Of a DNA stretch of 10,923 nucleotides, positions 1-7,193 are shown in pieces. The number at the start of each line of letters is the position of its first letter. The stretch's first letter is position 1. This DNA is from Streptomyces sp. (GTDB taxonomy: Bacteria; Actinomycetota; Actinomycetes; Streptomycetales; Streptomycetaceae): positions 1-10,923 of the forward strand of contig DOWQ01000122.1 in the NCBI GenBank assembly GCA_003519485.1. The letters run 5' to 3'. A model generated the notes under the pieces. That model did no database searches and had not been told where the DNA came from. It worked only from the letters and a program-made list of their open reading frames with translations. Position numbers and translations under genes: made by a program.

Positions 1-276
1 AGCTGCGGCCGGGGTGAGGAGGTGCAGCGTCCCCCGCATGGCCCACGTCTTGACCAGAGCGCCCTCGGCGAGAGCCCGCTCCAGGTCATCGGCAGCCTCC
101 CGTTTCTCCCTGTTCTGGCGCAACGCCACCGCCAGCGCGGCCGACGAGGCGACTTGAGCCTGCACCCCGCACAGCCGACCGACGATCCCGACCGCGTCGA
201 CTTTCGCGTCTCGGGCAGGCTCCATGAACTGCCGCCGCAACCGCCACGCGAACGCCTGATCCCAACTGACCTTCAC
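1..276 (-). CDS. Winged-helix DNA-binding / AlkZ-like DNA glycosylase family protein, N-terminal 92 residues (runs off left edge)
   Basis: Minus-strand reading frame open from a GTG at 276 to the window edge, so only the N-terminus is present. The start is supported by a GAGGGAG-type ribosome site about 6 nt upstream. The translation begins VKVSWDQAFAWRLRRQF and contains LCGVQAQVASSAALAV (residues about 35-50) and VKTWAMRGTLHLL (75-87). These match my knowledge of the winged-helix (HTH_42) family that includes AlkZ/YcaQ, DNA glycosylases that unhook interstrand crosslinks and are often linked to genotoxin resistance. The QVQ/QAQ-type motif of catalytic AlkZ proteins corresponds here to VQAQV (38-42). 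Most actinobacterial paralogues have no assigned substrate, so a repair role is inference. The rest of the protein (family about 350-400 residues) lies to the left of the window. Downstream partners are unknown. Confidence 0.75.
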   Translation of the reverse strand, partial: MKVSWDQAFAWRLRRQFMEPARDAKVDAVGIVGRLCGVQAQVASSAALAVALRQNREKREAADDLERALAEGALVKTWAMRGTLHLLTPAAA

Positions 277-395
277 ACGCTCTCCCTCGGCCGCCGCCGA
301 CCTCCATCGGTCCACCCGGCCCATACTGTCGCGCCGCCCCGGGCTTCGCACCGCGTACACACGGGCCGGGAGGCTCACACACAGCCCGGCAGGTG

Positions 396-641
396 ACGGC
401 CGGAGAGGCACCCGGCCGCGTCGAGCCGGCTCTTGACCTTGTCGAGCAGCACGTTGAACCTGGTGCAACACCGCGAGCTCGGAGGACCGGATGCCCCGGG
501 CGATCCATCCCTCCACGCGTGCGACCAGCCCGGTGACCTCGTCCTGTTCGGGCCCGTGCCCGTCGGTCTGCGGCAGCCTGCCGCAAACAGCACGGCACCC
601 CGGGCGACCGCGACTTTCGCGCGGAGGTCCGGGGTGCCGTC
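396..641 (-). pseudogene. Probable decayed fragment of a UvrD-type helicase
   Basis: This fills most of the roughly 400-bp gap between the glycosylase-like gene and the transporter gene. Read on the minus strand, one frame (about 570-460) gives GPEQDEVTGLVARVEGW followed by IARGIRSSELAVLHQ. The next frame (about 461-411) continues with RFNVLLDKVKSRLDAAG. Joined, they resemble the 2A/2B portion of UvrD/Rep helicases, where a pattern like 'regIpxsEIAVLxRxnxxLdxVxxxLxxAGv' is usual. The two pieces lie in different frames, neither frame has a convincing start with a ribosome site, and the surrounding helicase motifs (Walker A, DExQ, motif V/VI) are absent. I read it as a fossil. It could also be chance similarity in high-GC noncoding DNA. 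Confidence 0.4.
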
Positions 642-644
642 ATC

Positions 645-659
645 GCCCGGAAGTCGGGC
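645..659 (-). terminator. Short GC hairpin after the transporter stop, possible terminator
   Basis: GCCCG-GAAGT-CGGGC on the plus strand forms a 5-bp perfect stem with a 5-nt loop, starting 16 nt past the transporter stop codon at 675. No T-tract follows on the minus strand, so efficient intrinsic termination is doubtful. It is listed because it is the only hairpin I see at the 3' end of the four-gene unit. Confidence 0.3.
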
Positions 660-674
660 TGTGTGCTGTGCGGG

Positions 675-1988
675 TCAGGCGTCCTTCAGGTCGATGCCCT
701 TGGTTTCCCTCATGAGATAGCAAGCGGCACCGGTGAACACGCAGAGCAGCATGATGTAGGGACTGGAGAGCCAGGCCAGGTCGACATCGATGAAGAGCTG
801 GTTCAAGTACGGCGCGGTGCCTCCGAAGACGGCCACGGAGAGGGAGTACGCGAATCCGATGGCCTGGGTGCGTACCTTCGTCGGGAAGCTCTCCGCCATG
901 ATGGCAGCCAGGAGCGATCCGGGGATCGCCACGATGACCAGCGCGATGGTGGAAGCGACGAGGAGCGTCCAGCCCTGAGCACCGATCATTTTGGTGAGCG
1001 GGATCTGCAGAGCGGTCATGAGCACCGCAAACGTGATCATCATCGGGCGGCGGCCCACCTTGTCGGAGAGGTGGCCCCACAGCGGAAGAGTCGTCAGAGC
1101 GATGAGCTGGGCACCGACCGAGTACCAGTAGGCGACGCCCGCGTCCATGCCTTTCTGGGTGATGGCGTAGGTCGAGACGTACGACGTCCAGGTGTAGTGG
1201 GCCGCGGTGATACCCGAGGTCATGGTGATGATGAGCAACACGGCGCGTGTCACCTGACTGCGGGACAGCGGTTGCGGCTGGTCGCTCGACTGCTCGTCGA
1301 AGAACACCTCGCTCTCGTCCATGCCGCGACGCAGGTACAGAGCCGCGAGGGCGAGGAACGCTCCGAGGACGAAGGGTATGCGCCAGCCCCACTCGGCGAC
1401 GGCGCTGTCGGACAGCACGGATGTCACCGCTCCGCCCACGGAATAAGCGACGACCGAGCCACCGAAGATCGCGACGAAGACGATGCTTCCCCACAGGCCC
1501 CGGCGTTCGTTCGGCGCGATCTCCGCGACGTAGGTGTTGGCCGTCGCGGACTCACCGCCGTGGGCGAACCCCTGCGCCACCCGGGCGAGAAGGAGGATGA
1601 ATGAGGACCAGGTGCCGATGGATGCATAGGTGGGCATGAACCCGATGACAAGACTTCCGCCGGCCATCATGAGCATGGTGGTGACCAGCACGAACTTGCG
1701 GCCGCGTTTGTCGGCGACCCGTCCGAAGACGATGCCGCCCAGCGGGCGCATGAGGAAACCCACCGCGAAGACGGCAAGGGTCGACAACAGTGCCGACACC
1801 GGGTCGGTCGAGTTGAACATGGCGGCGGCGATGAAGGGCGCGAAGACGGCGTAGGCGCTCCACTCGTACCACTCGAGGACGTTCCCGATCGTGCTGGCGA
1901 AGAGCGATTTCCTCTTCGACCGCAGGGTCGGCCGGGGATCGGCCCCCACTTCGCTGACTGTCTCGAGCGTTGTCCGGTTGATGCTCAC
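675..1988 (-). CDS. MFS transporter, metabolite:H+ symporter (MHS) type, 437 aa
   Basis: Predicted inner-membrane proton symporter with 12 hydrophobic segments. Family landmarks are GNVLEWYEWSAY (35-46) in TM1, typical of the KgtP/ProP/ShiA-like MHS group, the loop 2-3 signature GRVADKRGRK (89-98), RVAQGFAHGGE in TM4 (136-146), and the duplicated signature GHLSDKVGRR (305-314) between TM8 and TM9. The length is normal for the family (about 430-450). The GTG start at 1988 (VSINRTTLE) was chosen over longer in-frame starts because AAGGAG lies 6 nt before it and upstream residues do not look like a transporter N-terminus. It is last in the minus-strand unit, 83 bp after the kinase gene, with no obvious promoter between them. 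MHS carriers move dicarboxylates, shikimate, betaines and other small acids. The context suggests that it imports the acid activated by the ligase; the substrate itself cannot be read from the sequence. Confidence 0.9.
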   Translation of the reverse strand: MSINRTTLETVSEVGADPRPTLRSKRKSLFASTIGNVLEWYEWSAYAVFAPFIAAAMFNSTDPVSALLSTLAVFAVGFLMRPLGGIVFGRVADKRGRKFVLVTTMLMMAGGSLVIGFMPTYASIGTWSSFILLLARVAQGFAHGGESATANTYVAEIAPNERRGLWGSIVFVAIFGGSVVAYSVGGAVTSVLSDSAVAEWGWRIPFVLGAFLALAALYLRRGMDESEVFFDEQSSDQPQPLSRSQVTRAVLLIITMTSGITAAHYTWTSYVSTYAITQKGMDAGVAYWYSVGAQLIALTTLPLWGHLSDKVGRRPMMITFAVLMTALQIPLTKMIGAQGWTLLVASTIALVIVAIPGSLLAAIMAESFPTKVRTQAIGFAYSLSVAVFGGTAPYLNQLFIDVDLAWLSSPYIMLLCVFTGAACYLMRETKGIDLKDA

Positions 1989-2071
1989 GAGAGGCTCCTT
2001 CGCTGCTTTCGGGCAGGGGTGCGGAAAGGGATGTCTCCTGGCGTACGAGATGGGCCGTGGCCGTGCCGCAG

Positions 2072-3172
2072 TCAGGTGCGGGCGGCGGCGGTCAGGCCGG
2101 CGTACTGCGCGGCCATGTCCAGCAGGCGTGGGACGCCCGCCTCCAGCGATGGTCCGAAGTCGCGGTCCTCCGGTCGTTCCCCACGCAGCCACCGGGTGTG
2201 GATGGCCTCGCAGAAGATCGCTGCCTTCCACAGCGCGAGGGCCTGGTACCACGGGAGCGCGGTGAGGTCGAGGTCCGTCCGTGACCGGTAACGGTCCACC
2301 AGTTGGAGCCGGGACGGATAGCCGGGCTCACGGGTCACCGAGGTCAGTTCCAGCGGGGTGGCCGGGGCACCCGCTTCGGCGTAGGTGGCCGTGACGTAGC
2401 CCAGGTCCGCCAGCGGGTCACCGAGCGTTGCCATCTCCCAGTCCAGGATCGCGACGAGCCGGGCAGGTGCACCTGAGGCGAACATGAGGTTCCCCATGCG
2501 GTAGTCGCCGTGCACCACCGAGGCCGCCTGGCTCGACGGCAGGTTACGGCCGAGCCAGTCCCCGATCCGCTCCACCGCCGGCAGGCCGCGGGTGGTGTTG
2601 GTCTCCCACAGCCCGGCGAACCGCTCGACCTGGCGTCGGAGGTACCCGTCGGGGCGGCCGAACGACGCCAGTTCGCCTCCGTTGACGTCGATGCGGTGCA
2701 GGCCGACGAGGGAGTCGACGACCGCCCGGCCGGTCGCCCCGCGCTGCTCGATGGAGGAGAGGTGGGTCGGGATCGTGTCGGTGACGACAGTGCCCTCGAC
2801 ATGGGACATGAGGTAGAAGGGAACCCCCAGGACCGACGCGTCCTCGCAGACGGCGATGATCTCCGACACCGGTACGCCGTGGCGTCGCAGGATTTCCTGT
2901 ACGCGGGCTTCCCGGACCATGTCGTGTGTCGACTTCGGCAGAGGCGGACGCGGGCCCCTGCGCAGGACGACACGTTCGCCACCACGCCGGATCAGGTAGG
3001 TGACGTTGGAATGGCCGTCACCGATACGCTGCCAGGCGAGCGGACCGCGGCCGATGTTGTGCACGTCGAAGAAGGCGGTCACCGCGTCGATCACCAGGAG
3101 GGGCGGTGCGTCGAGGTGGCGGGCCCGGTCCCAGCTCGCGACGACTTCCACTCCGTCGGGGACGCCATGCAT
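2072..3172 (-). CDS. APH-like phosphotransferase of the ACAD10/LvaA kinase type, 366 aa
   Basis: Protein-kinase-like fold with aminoglycoside phosphotransferase (APH) domain motifs: a glycine-rich GDGHSNVTYLI (51-61), VVLRRGP for the nucleotide-contact strand (68-74), a conserved Glu in DMVREARVQEIL (84-95), the catalytic loop VVHGDYRMGNLMF (219-231; His221, Asp223, Asn228) and the metal-binding AILDWEMATLGDPLADLGY (241-259; Asp244). The -DYRxGN- and -LDWExATLGDPLADL- wording is that of the kinases fused to or paired with ACAD10/ACAD11 dehydrogenases, not of antibiotic-resistance APHs. In characterised relatives this kinase phosphorylates the hydroxyl of a 4-hydroxyacyl-CoA. The ATG overlaps the dehydrogenase stop (TGATG, 1-nt overlap) and GGAGGGG sits about 8 nt upstream, which points to translational coupling and tight stoichiometry with the dehydrogenase. 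Resistance to aminoglycosides is unlikely. Confidence 0.88.
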   Translation of the reverse strand: MHGVPDGVEVVASWDRARHLDAPPLLVIDAVTAFFDVHNIGRGPLAWQRIGDGHSNVTYLIRRGGERVVLRRGPRPPLPKSTHDMVREARVQEILRRHGVPVSEIIAVCEDASVLGVPFYLMSHVEGTVVTDTIPTHLSSIEQRGATGRAVVDSLVGLHRIDVNGGELASFGRPDGYLRRQVERFAGLWETNTTRGLPAVERIGDWLGRNLPSSQAASVVHGDYRMGNLMFASGAPARLVAILDWEMATLGDPLADLGYVTATYAEAGAPATPLELTSVTREPGYPSRLQLVDRYRSRTDLDLTALPWYQALALWKAAIFCEAIHTRWLRGERPEDRDFGPSLEAGVPRLLDMAAQYAGLTAAART

Positions 3173-4410
3173 CAGATGTTCCCCTCCCCGTGGACGACGG
3201 CGTCGCCCCGGTACCGTTCGCCGGACTCGACCGCCGCTTGCCTGTTCGCCGAAGCCCGGCGGGAAATGGCCCATTTGTGCGTTTCGTTGGACCCGTCGTA
3301 GATGCGGAACGGGCGTACCTCGTTGAGGTACTGGGCCAGTGGCAGACCGGTGGAGACCCCGTCCCCACCGCAGATCTGGATGGCACGGTCGACGACCCGG
3401 AAGACCGCCTCCGAGCAGTGCACCTTCGCGACGGAGGACATCGCGGAGCCGGCCTTGGGGTCGCTGCCGAGGAGCGCCGCGGTCTTGGTGATCACGGCGT
3501 CGGACGTCTCGATGTCGATCACCGACTCGGCGATGAGATTCTGTGCCAGGCCGAGTGACTTCATCGGGGAGCCGAACAGCTCCCGCCTCTCGGCCCGGTC
3601 CAGCGCGATGTCGAGCGAGCGCCGCGCGAGTCCCAGCCACCGCATGCAGTGGGTGAGCCGGGCCGGGCCGAGCCGCACCTGGGCATAGCGGAATCCGAGC
3701 CCCGCCCCGCCCAGCACTGCTTCGTCGGGGACGAAGCAGTCGTCGAAGTGGACGTGCGGGTGCCCTCCGTCGATGTACCGGTCAATGGTGTGGACCGGCT
3801 CACCGACCCTGATGCCGGGGTTCGTCATGTCGACGAGAAACATGGTGGCCCCCGCGGGTGAGCCCTCCGCCGCTTCGGTTCGCGCCATGACGATGCAGAA
3901 ACCGGCGCCGATCGCACCGCTGATGAACCGCTTGTGACCGTTGACGAGCCAACCGCCCGTGGTCCGCTCGGCCGTGGTCCGCAACGCCGCGGGATCGGAA
4001 CCGGCGCCCGGGTGGGGCTCGGTCATGCCGAAGCAGGAGCGGATGTCCCCCGCTGCCAGCGGCGCGAGGTACCGCTGCTTCTGCTCCTCGGTCGCGACCA
4101 CGTTGAGCATGTGCATGTTTCCCTCGTCGGGAGCCATGCAGTTGAGTGCGCTCGGGCCGATCGGCGAGTAGCCGGCCTCTTGCAGGACCGGCGACCAGTG
4201 CTCGATGGGCACACCCTGCCCGCCGTACTCCTCCGGCACGTGGGGCGCGAAGACCCCGGCCTCCTTCGCGGCCGCCTGCAGCCGCTCACGCGTGCTCCGG
4301 TCCAGGCGCTCCCCGGGGGCGGGCTCCGCGTCGACGACCACCTCTCGTACGAACCGGCGCGTGCGCCGGCACAGCTCCTCCACGTCGGGCGGAAGGTGAT
4401 GCCATGTCAT
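3172..4410 (-). CDS. Acyl-CoA dehydrogenase family protein, ACAD10/11 (LvaC-like) type, 412 aa
   Basis: Flavoprotein with the full ACAD fold. An N-terminal helical domain (1-120) is followed by the FAD/substrate signature CFGMTEPHPGAGSDPAAL (126-143), a beta domain with GWLVNGHKRFISGA (153-166), and a C-terminal helical domain ending in QICGGDGVSTGLPLAQYL (345-362) and EVRPFRIYDGSNETHKW (364-380). In canonical ACADs the catalytic base is the Glu of a YEGT motif; here the aligned residue is Asp372 (YDGS), as in ACAD10/11 proteins. With the adjoining kinase this favours action on a phosphorylated hydroxyacyl-CoA over ordinary alpha,beta-dehydrogenation; that step is inferred from the family. 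The ATG at 4410 (MTWHHLPPDV) is preferred over one at 4467 because TAAGGA lies about 8 nt upstream and the 19 extra residues look non-homologous. It lies 60 bp after the ligase gene and is coupled to the kinase gene by TGATG. Confidence 0.9.
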   Translation of the reverse strand: MTWHHLPPDVEELCRRTRRFVREVVVDAEPAPGERLDRSTRERLQAAAKEAGVFAPHVPEEYGGQGVPIEHWSPVLQEAGYSPIGPSALNCMAPDEGNMHMLNVVATEEQKQRYLAPLAAGDIRSCFGMTEPHPGAGSDPAALRTTAERTTGGWLVNGHKRFISGAIGAGFCIVMARTEAAEGSPAGATMFLVDMTNPGIRVGEPVHTIDRYIDGGHPHVHFDDCFVPDEAVLGGAGLGFRYAQVRLGPARLTHCMRWLGLARRSLDIALDRAERRELFGSPMKSLGLAQNLIAESVIDIETSDAVITKTAALLGSDPKAGSAMSSVAKVHCSEAVFRVVDRAIQICGGDGVSTGLPLAQYLNEVRPFRIYDGSNETHKWAISRRASANRQAAVESGERYRGDAVVHGEGNI

Positions 4411-4434
4411 AATCGCCGTCCTTACGGTGCTTGT

Positions 4435-4456
4435 CCGGCCTGTCGGCACGGGCCGG
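4435..4456 (-). other. Intercistronic hairpin between ligase and dehydrogenase genes
   Basis: CCGGCC at 4435-4440 pairs with GGCCGG at 4451-4456. Two further pairs (GT with AC) follow after one mismatch, closing on a CGGC loop. It lies in the 60-bp gap, 15 nt past the ligase stop and upstream of the dehydrogenase ribosome site. There is no T-tract, so an mRNA-stability or partial-attenuation role is more plausible than full termination. Chance pairing in GC-rich DNA is possible. Confidence 0.35.
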
Positions 4457-4470
4457 GGATCAGGCATGAG

Positions 4471-6153
4471 TCAGCCCGTCGCTGTGGACGTGCGCCCGGT
4501 GCGGCCGGCTTCGCGGAGCTCGGCGCGGCGGATCTTGCCGGTCTGGGTCTTGGGCAGGTCGGCGACGATGTGGACCTGCCGGGGGCGCTTGTAGGCGGCC
4601 AGGCGCTCGCCGGAGAAGGCGGTCAGCTCTTCCGCCGTGGCCGCGCGGCCCGCCTTCAGCGAGACGTACGCGACGACCGTCTCGCCACGGTAGTCGTCCG
4701 GTTCTCCCACGACGGCGGCCTCGTGCACCGACGGGTGCTCGTACAGCGCGTCCTCGACCTCGCGCGGCCAGACCTTGTAGCCGGACACGTTGATCTGGTC
4801 CTTGAGCCGGTCCACGAGGTAGACCCAGCCCCGCTCGTCGATGACGGCGACGTCGCCGGTACGCAACCGGCCCTCCGGCATCGTCTGACGGGTGGCTTCC
4901 GGGTTCTTCCAGTACCCGGGCACCACTTGCGGCCCGCTCAGCTCCAGTTCTCCCTGCTCCCCGCTGGGCAGCGGGTGGCCACTCAGGTCCACCACGCGAG
5001 CGGTGAGGTTGGGCAACGGCACCCCGATGGAGAGCGTTCCGCTGGGCCGGTGGACCGGCGCCTTCCGCCCTGGAGGCACCGCGATGACAGCGGACGTCGT
5101 CTCCGTCATCCCGTAGCCGTTGTGGATGTAGACGCCGAACCGGCTCTGGAACCGCTCGACCGTGGCCGGTGGGATCGGGGCGCCACCGGAGTACAGGGCC
5201 TTCACCGACGTGAAGTGCTGCGGCCCGGCCTGCGGCAGCTCGTAAATCGCGTTGAACGCCGTGATGGAGCCGATGGTGAAGGTGACGCCGTGCTCGGCGA
5301 AGGCCTCCAGGGCGACATCGGGGTGGAACCGGTTGATGAAGACGAGAGTGGTGTCCGTGATCAGCGAGACGACCGCGTTGACCACCGCGCCCGTGATGTG
5401 GAACAGCGGGGCGACGGCGAGCACGACGTCGCCGTCGTCCAGTCCTGTCCACGCCCCGTAGGTGGCTGCCACGTTGAGAACGTTGCCGTGGGTGTTCATG
5501 GCACCCTTCGGCGGTCCGGTCGTACCGGAGGTGTAGGTCAGCAGCGCGATGTCGTCGTGGGCCGGCCGTACCGGCGTCGGCCGGAGGTTTTCGAACTCAC
5601 GGACCAGGGTGAGGAGATCGCCGTCCGGTGCCGGGATGGCGCGCTCGGTCACCGGAAAGACGCGGGGGTCGTTGCGTGACTGGTAGTCGAGCGCCGAGGT
5701 GCTGATCAGCCACCTGACGGTGCTTCCGTCGAGGGTCTCCAGCGTTTCCTCGGCGTCGGTGTCCGCGCACACGATTCCGACCGCGCCGGCGTCGTCAATG
5801 ATCCGGCGAAGCTCACGCCGCCGGTACATCGGATTGAGCCCCAGCGCTGTGGCGCCCAGCTTCCACAGGGCCAGCAGCACCAGAGCGTACTGAGGGATGT
5901 TCTGCAGGTATACGCCAACGCGGTCACCTCGCCCGGTCCCGCGGGCTTCGAACGCCGCGGCCAGCGCATCCGACGCGGCGTCCACCGCCTGCGCGGACAG
6001 GGCGCCGTCGAAGTAGCGCAGTGCCGTGGCACTGGGATTCTTCGCCACGCGGGTCTTCCACGCCTCCACGAGAGAGCTGTGGCCGACCCTCATGTCCGCT
6101 TCGATTCCGGGCGGGAACAGCTCCACCCACGGACGTTCTCCGGGCATCGTCAT
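4471..6153 (-). CDS. Class I adenylate-forming acyl-CoA ligase (FadD/AMP-binding family), 560 aa
   Basis: Activates a carboxylic acid to its CoA thioester via an acyl-adenylate in the cytoplasm. All core motifs are visible: P-loop A3 LLTYTSGTTGPPKGAM (204-219), A4-like APLFHITG (248-255), A5 YIHNGYGMTETT (342-353), A7 RTGDVAVIDERGWVYLVDR (431-449), the A8 hinge DQINVSGYKVWPREVE (452-467) and the A10 catalytic lysine QTGKIRRAEL (Lys540). The length is normal for the family. The ATG at 6153 (MTMPGERPW) follows GGGAGGGA about 6 nt upstream; longer in-frame extensions run back into the intergenic region and the divergent regulator and are not credible. It is the first gene of the four-gene minus-strand unit, 39 nt from the palindromic operator. 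The substrate is unknown. In the analogous lva pathway the ligase (LvaE) activates C4-C6 oxo- or hydroxy-acids. The final ten or so residues are low-complexity and unlikely to matter. Confidence 0.92.
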   Translation of the reverse strand: MTMPGERPWVELFPPGIEADMRVGHSSLVEAWKTRVAKNPSATALRYFDGALSAQAVDAASDALAAAFEARGTGRGDRVGVYLQNIPQYALVLLALWKLGATALGLNPMYRRRELRRIIDDAGAVGIVCADTDAEETLETLDGSTVRWLISTSALDYQSRNDPRVFPVTERAIPAPDGDLLTLVREFENLRPTPVRPAHDDIALLTYTSGTTGPPKGAMNTHGNVLNVAATYGAWTGLDDGDVVLAVAPLFHITGAVVNAVVSLITDTTLVFINRFHPDVALEAFAEHGVTFTIGSITAFNAIYELPQAGPQHFTSVKALYSGGAPIPPATVERFQSRFGVYIHNGYGMTETTSAVIAVPPGRKAPVHRPSGTLSIGVPLPNLTARVVDLSGHPLPSGEQGELELSGPQVVPGYWKNPEATRQTMPEGRLRTGDVAVIDERGWVYLVDRLKDQINVSGYKVWPREVEDALYEHPSVHEAAVVGEPDDYRGETVVAYVSLKAGRAATAEELTAFSGERLAAYKRPRQVHIVADLPKTQTGKIRRAELREAGRTGRTSTATG

Positions 6154-6192
6154 TTGTTGTCCCTCCCGCCCACGCCGGTCGGGCGTATGCTT

Positions 6193-6210
6193 ACCGAGCG
6201 ATCGCTCGGT
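6193..6210. promoter_or_regulatory. 18-bp perfect palindrome, probable TetR-family operator
   Basis: ACCGAGCGATCGCTCGGT is identical to its reverse complement over all 18 bp. It sits in the 171-bp divergent region, 39 bp before the ligase start and 114 bp before the regulator start. Its form (GC-rich 9-bp half sites, no spacer) is what TetR-family dimers commonly bind near acyl-CoA genes. On the minus strand TTCACC overlaps the left part and CATACG follows 18 nt later, a weak -35/-10 pair, so binding would occlude a ligase promoter. Binding by the adjacent TetR protein is inference from position and symmetry. Confidence 0.8.
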
Positions 6211-6324
6211 GAAGGATTCAGCCCGGAGCAGCGCCATGTCAAGGGTTCTGCGGGCACCACCGACCGGTGCGATGTTGCATAGTGGCGTGCCGACGCCAAG
6301 ACGACGCGGGGCAGGAGGAGCGCT

Positions 6325-6936
6325 GTGACCAAGACCGAAGCCATGACGGCTTGGAGGGTCTACTCGGACAGTGAGTTGCCGCCCATCCTCGGGGCCGCGC
6401 TGGCCTGCTTCACGGAGCACGGCTACCACGGGACGACGATCCGGACGGTGGCCTCCCGTGCCGGGCTCTCCGTGCCGGGGCTGTACTACCACTACCCGTC
6501 GAAGCAGGAACTGCTCGTCGCGCTCGTCTCCCACGCCATGGACGACCTGTGGGAGCGCAGCACAGCGGCCATGGCGGAGGCCGGCGCCGACGTCCAGCGG
6601 CGGCTGGATCTGCTCGTCGAGTGCCTCGTGCTGTACCACGCGTACCGGCGTGACCTGGCGTTCATCGCCTACAGCGAGATCCGCAGTCTGGTGGGGGAAG
6701 CGCGTACGACGTACCTCGGTGCCCGCGACCGCCAGCAGCGCCTGATGGACGGCGTGATCGAAGACGGTGTGGGGCGGGACGTCTTCGCCACCACGTATCC
6801 ACGTGAGGTCAGCCGGGCGATCGTCACCATGTGTACCGGAGTCGCCCAGTGGTATCGCTCCGACGGTGAACACACACCCCGGGAGCTGGCGGAGAGGTAC
6901 TGCGCCATGACCCGCATGACGGTGGGAGTACGGTGA
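6325..6936 (+). CDS. TetR/AcrR-family transcriptional regulator, 203 aa
   Basis: N-terminal TetR HTH domain: ILGAALACFTEHGYHGTTI (21-39) leads into TVASRAGLSVPGLYYHYPSK (41-60), with the recognition-helix pattern SVPGLYYHYPSKQELL. The C-terminal part (about 75-203) is all-helical and shows the family's usual poorly conserved ligand-binding domain. The GTG start at 6325 follows AGGAGG by about 6 nt. It is divergent from the acyl-CoA ligase gene with a perfect palindrome between them, so the likely role is a repressor of the ligase-dehydrogenase-kinase-transporter unit and perhaps of itself. TetR proteins in this context usually release DNA on binding an acyl-CoA or the free acid; which ligand applies here cannot be told. 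It ends in a convergent arrangement with the DUF6119-like gene. The 241 bp between them holds no gene I can support. Confidence 0.93.
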   Translation: MTKTEAMTAWRVYSDSELPPILGAALACFTEHGYHGTTIRTVASRAGLSVPGLYYHYPSKQELLVALVSHAMDDLWERSTAAMAEAGADVQRRLDLLVECLVLYHAYRRDLAFIAYSEIRSLVGEARTTYLGARDRQQRLMDGVIEDGVGRDVFATTYPREVSRAIVTMCTGVAQWYRSDGEHTPRELAERYCAMTRMTVGVR

Positions 6937-7169
6937 GCGGCCCGGGCAGTGCCTGGAGGGTGCGCCCACGGCCCTGCGGCCGCCCCGGGGAGCGGAACGG
7001 CGGCACAAGGATCATCGCCTGCGCCGCCACCGCGCCGTCCGGGCGCACCAGCAGCCTTGGACCTTCGTCCTGGTCAAGGAGCCGCAGGCGCGCCGCCGCA
7101 TCCGTTTCCCACGGGCAGGCGATCCGACGGATGACCACGGAAGGCACGTGAGAGGGCGAAGCACCAAAT

Positions 7170-7193
7170 CGACCCCGTCATGGCATCGGGTCG
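7170..7193 (-). terminator. Weak inverted repeat spanning the stop of the DUF6119-like gene
   Basis: CGACCC (7170-7175) and GGGTCG (7188-7193) form a 6-bp stem with a 12-nt loop. The stem-loop overlaps the stop codon and is followed on the minus strand by ATTTGG, only a trace of a U-tract. It could help end the minus-strand transcript in this convergent region; support is weak. Confidence 0.25.

Noticed and set aside
2072..3172. Aminoglycoside resistance gene
   Set aside because: The fold is APH-like, but the motif wording and coupling to an ACAD10/11-type dehydrogenase fit a metabolic acyl-CoA kinase.
3934..5679. 581-codon plus-strand open frame across the dehydrogenase and ligase genes
   Set aside because: It spans two well-defined minus-strand enzymes; the translation is His/Arg/Gly-rich without domains.
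6939..6948. GC-rich palindrome GCCCGGGC just after the TetR stop as a terminator
   Set aside because: Only 8 bp, with no loop and no T-tract; such palindromes are expected by chance at this GC content.
6824..7147. Minus-strand frame containing GPRLLVRPDGAVAAQA, reminiscent of the C-terminus of FAD-dependent aromatic hydroxylases
   Set aside because: It overlaps the end of the TetR gene, has no ribosome site, and the similarity is limited to one short motif; not enough to call even a fossil.
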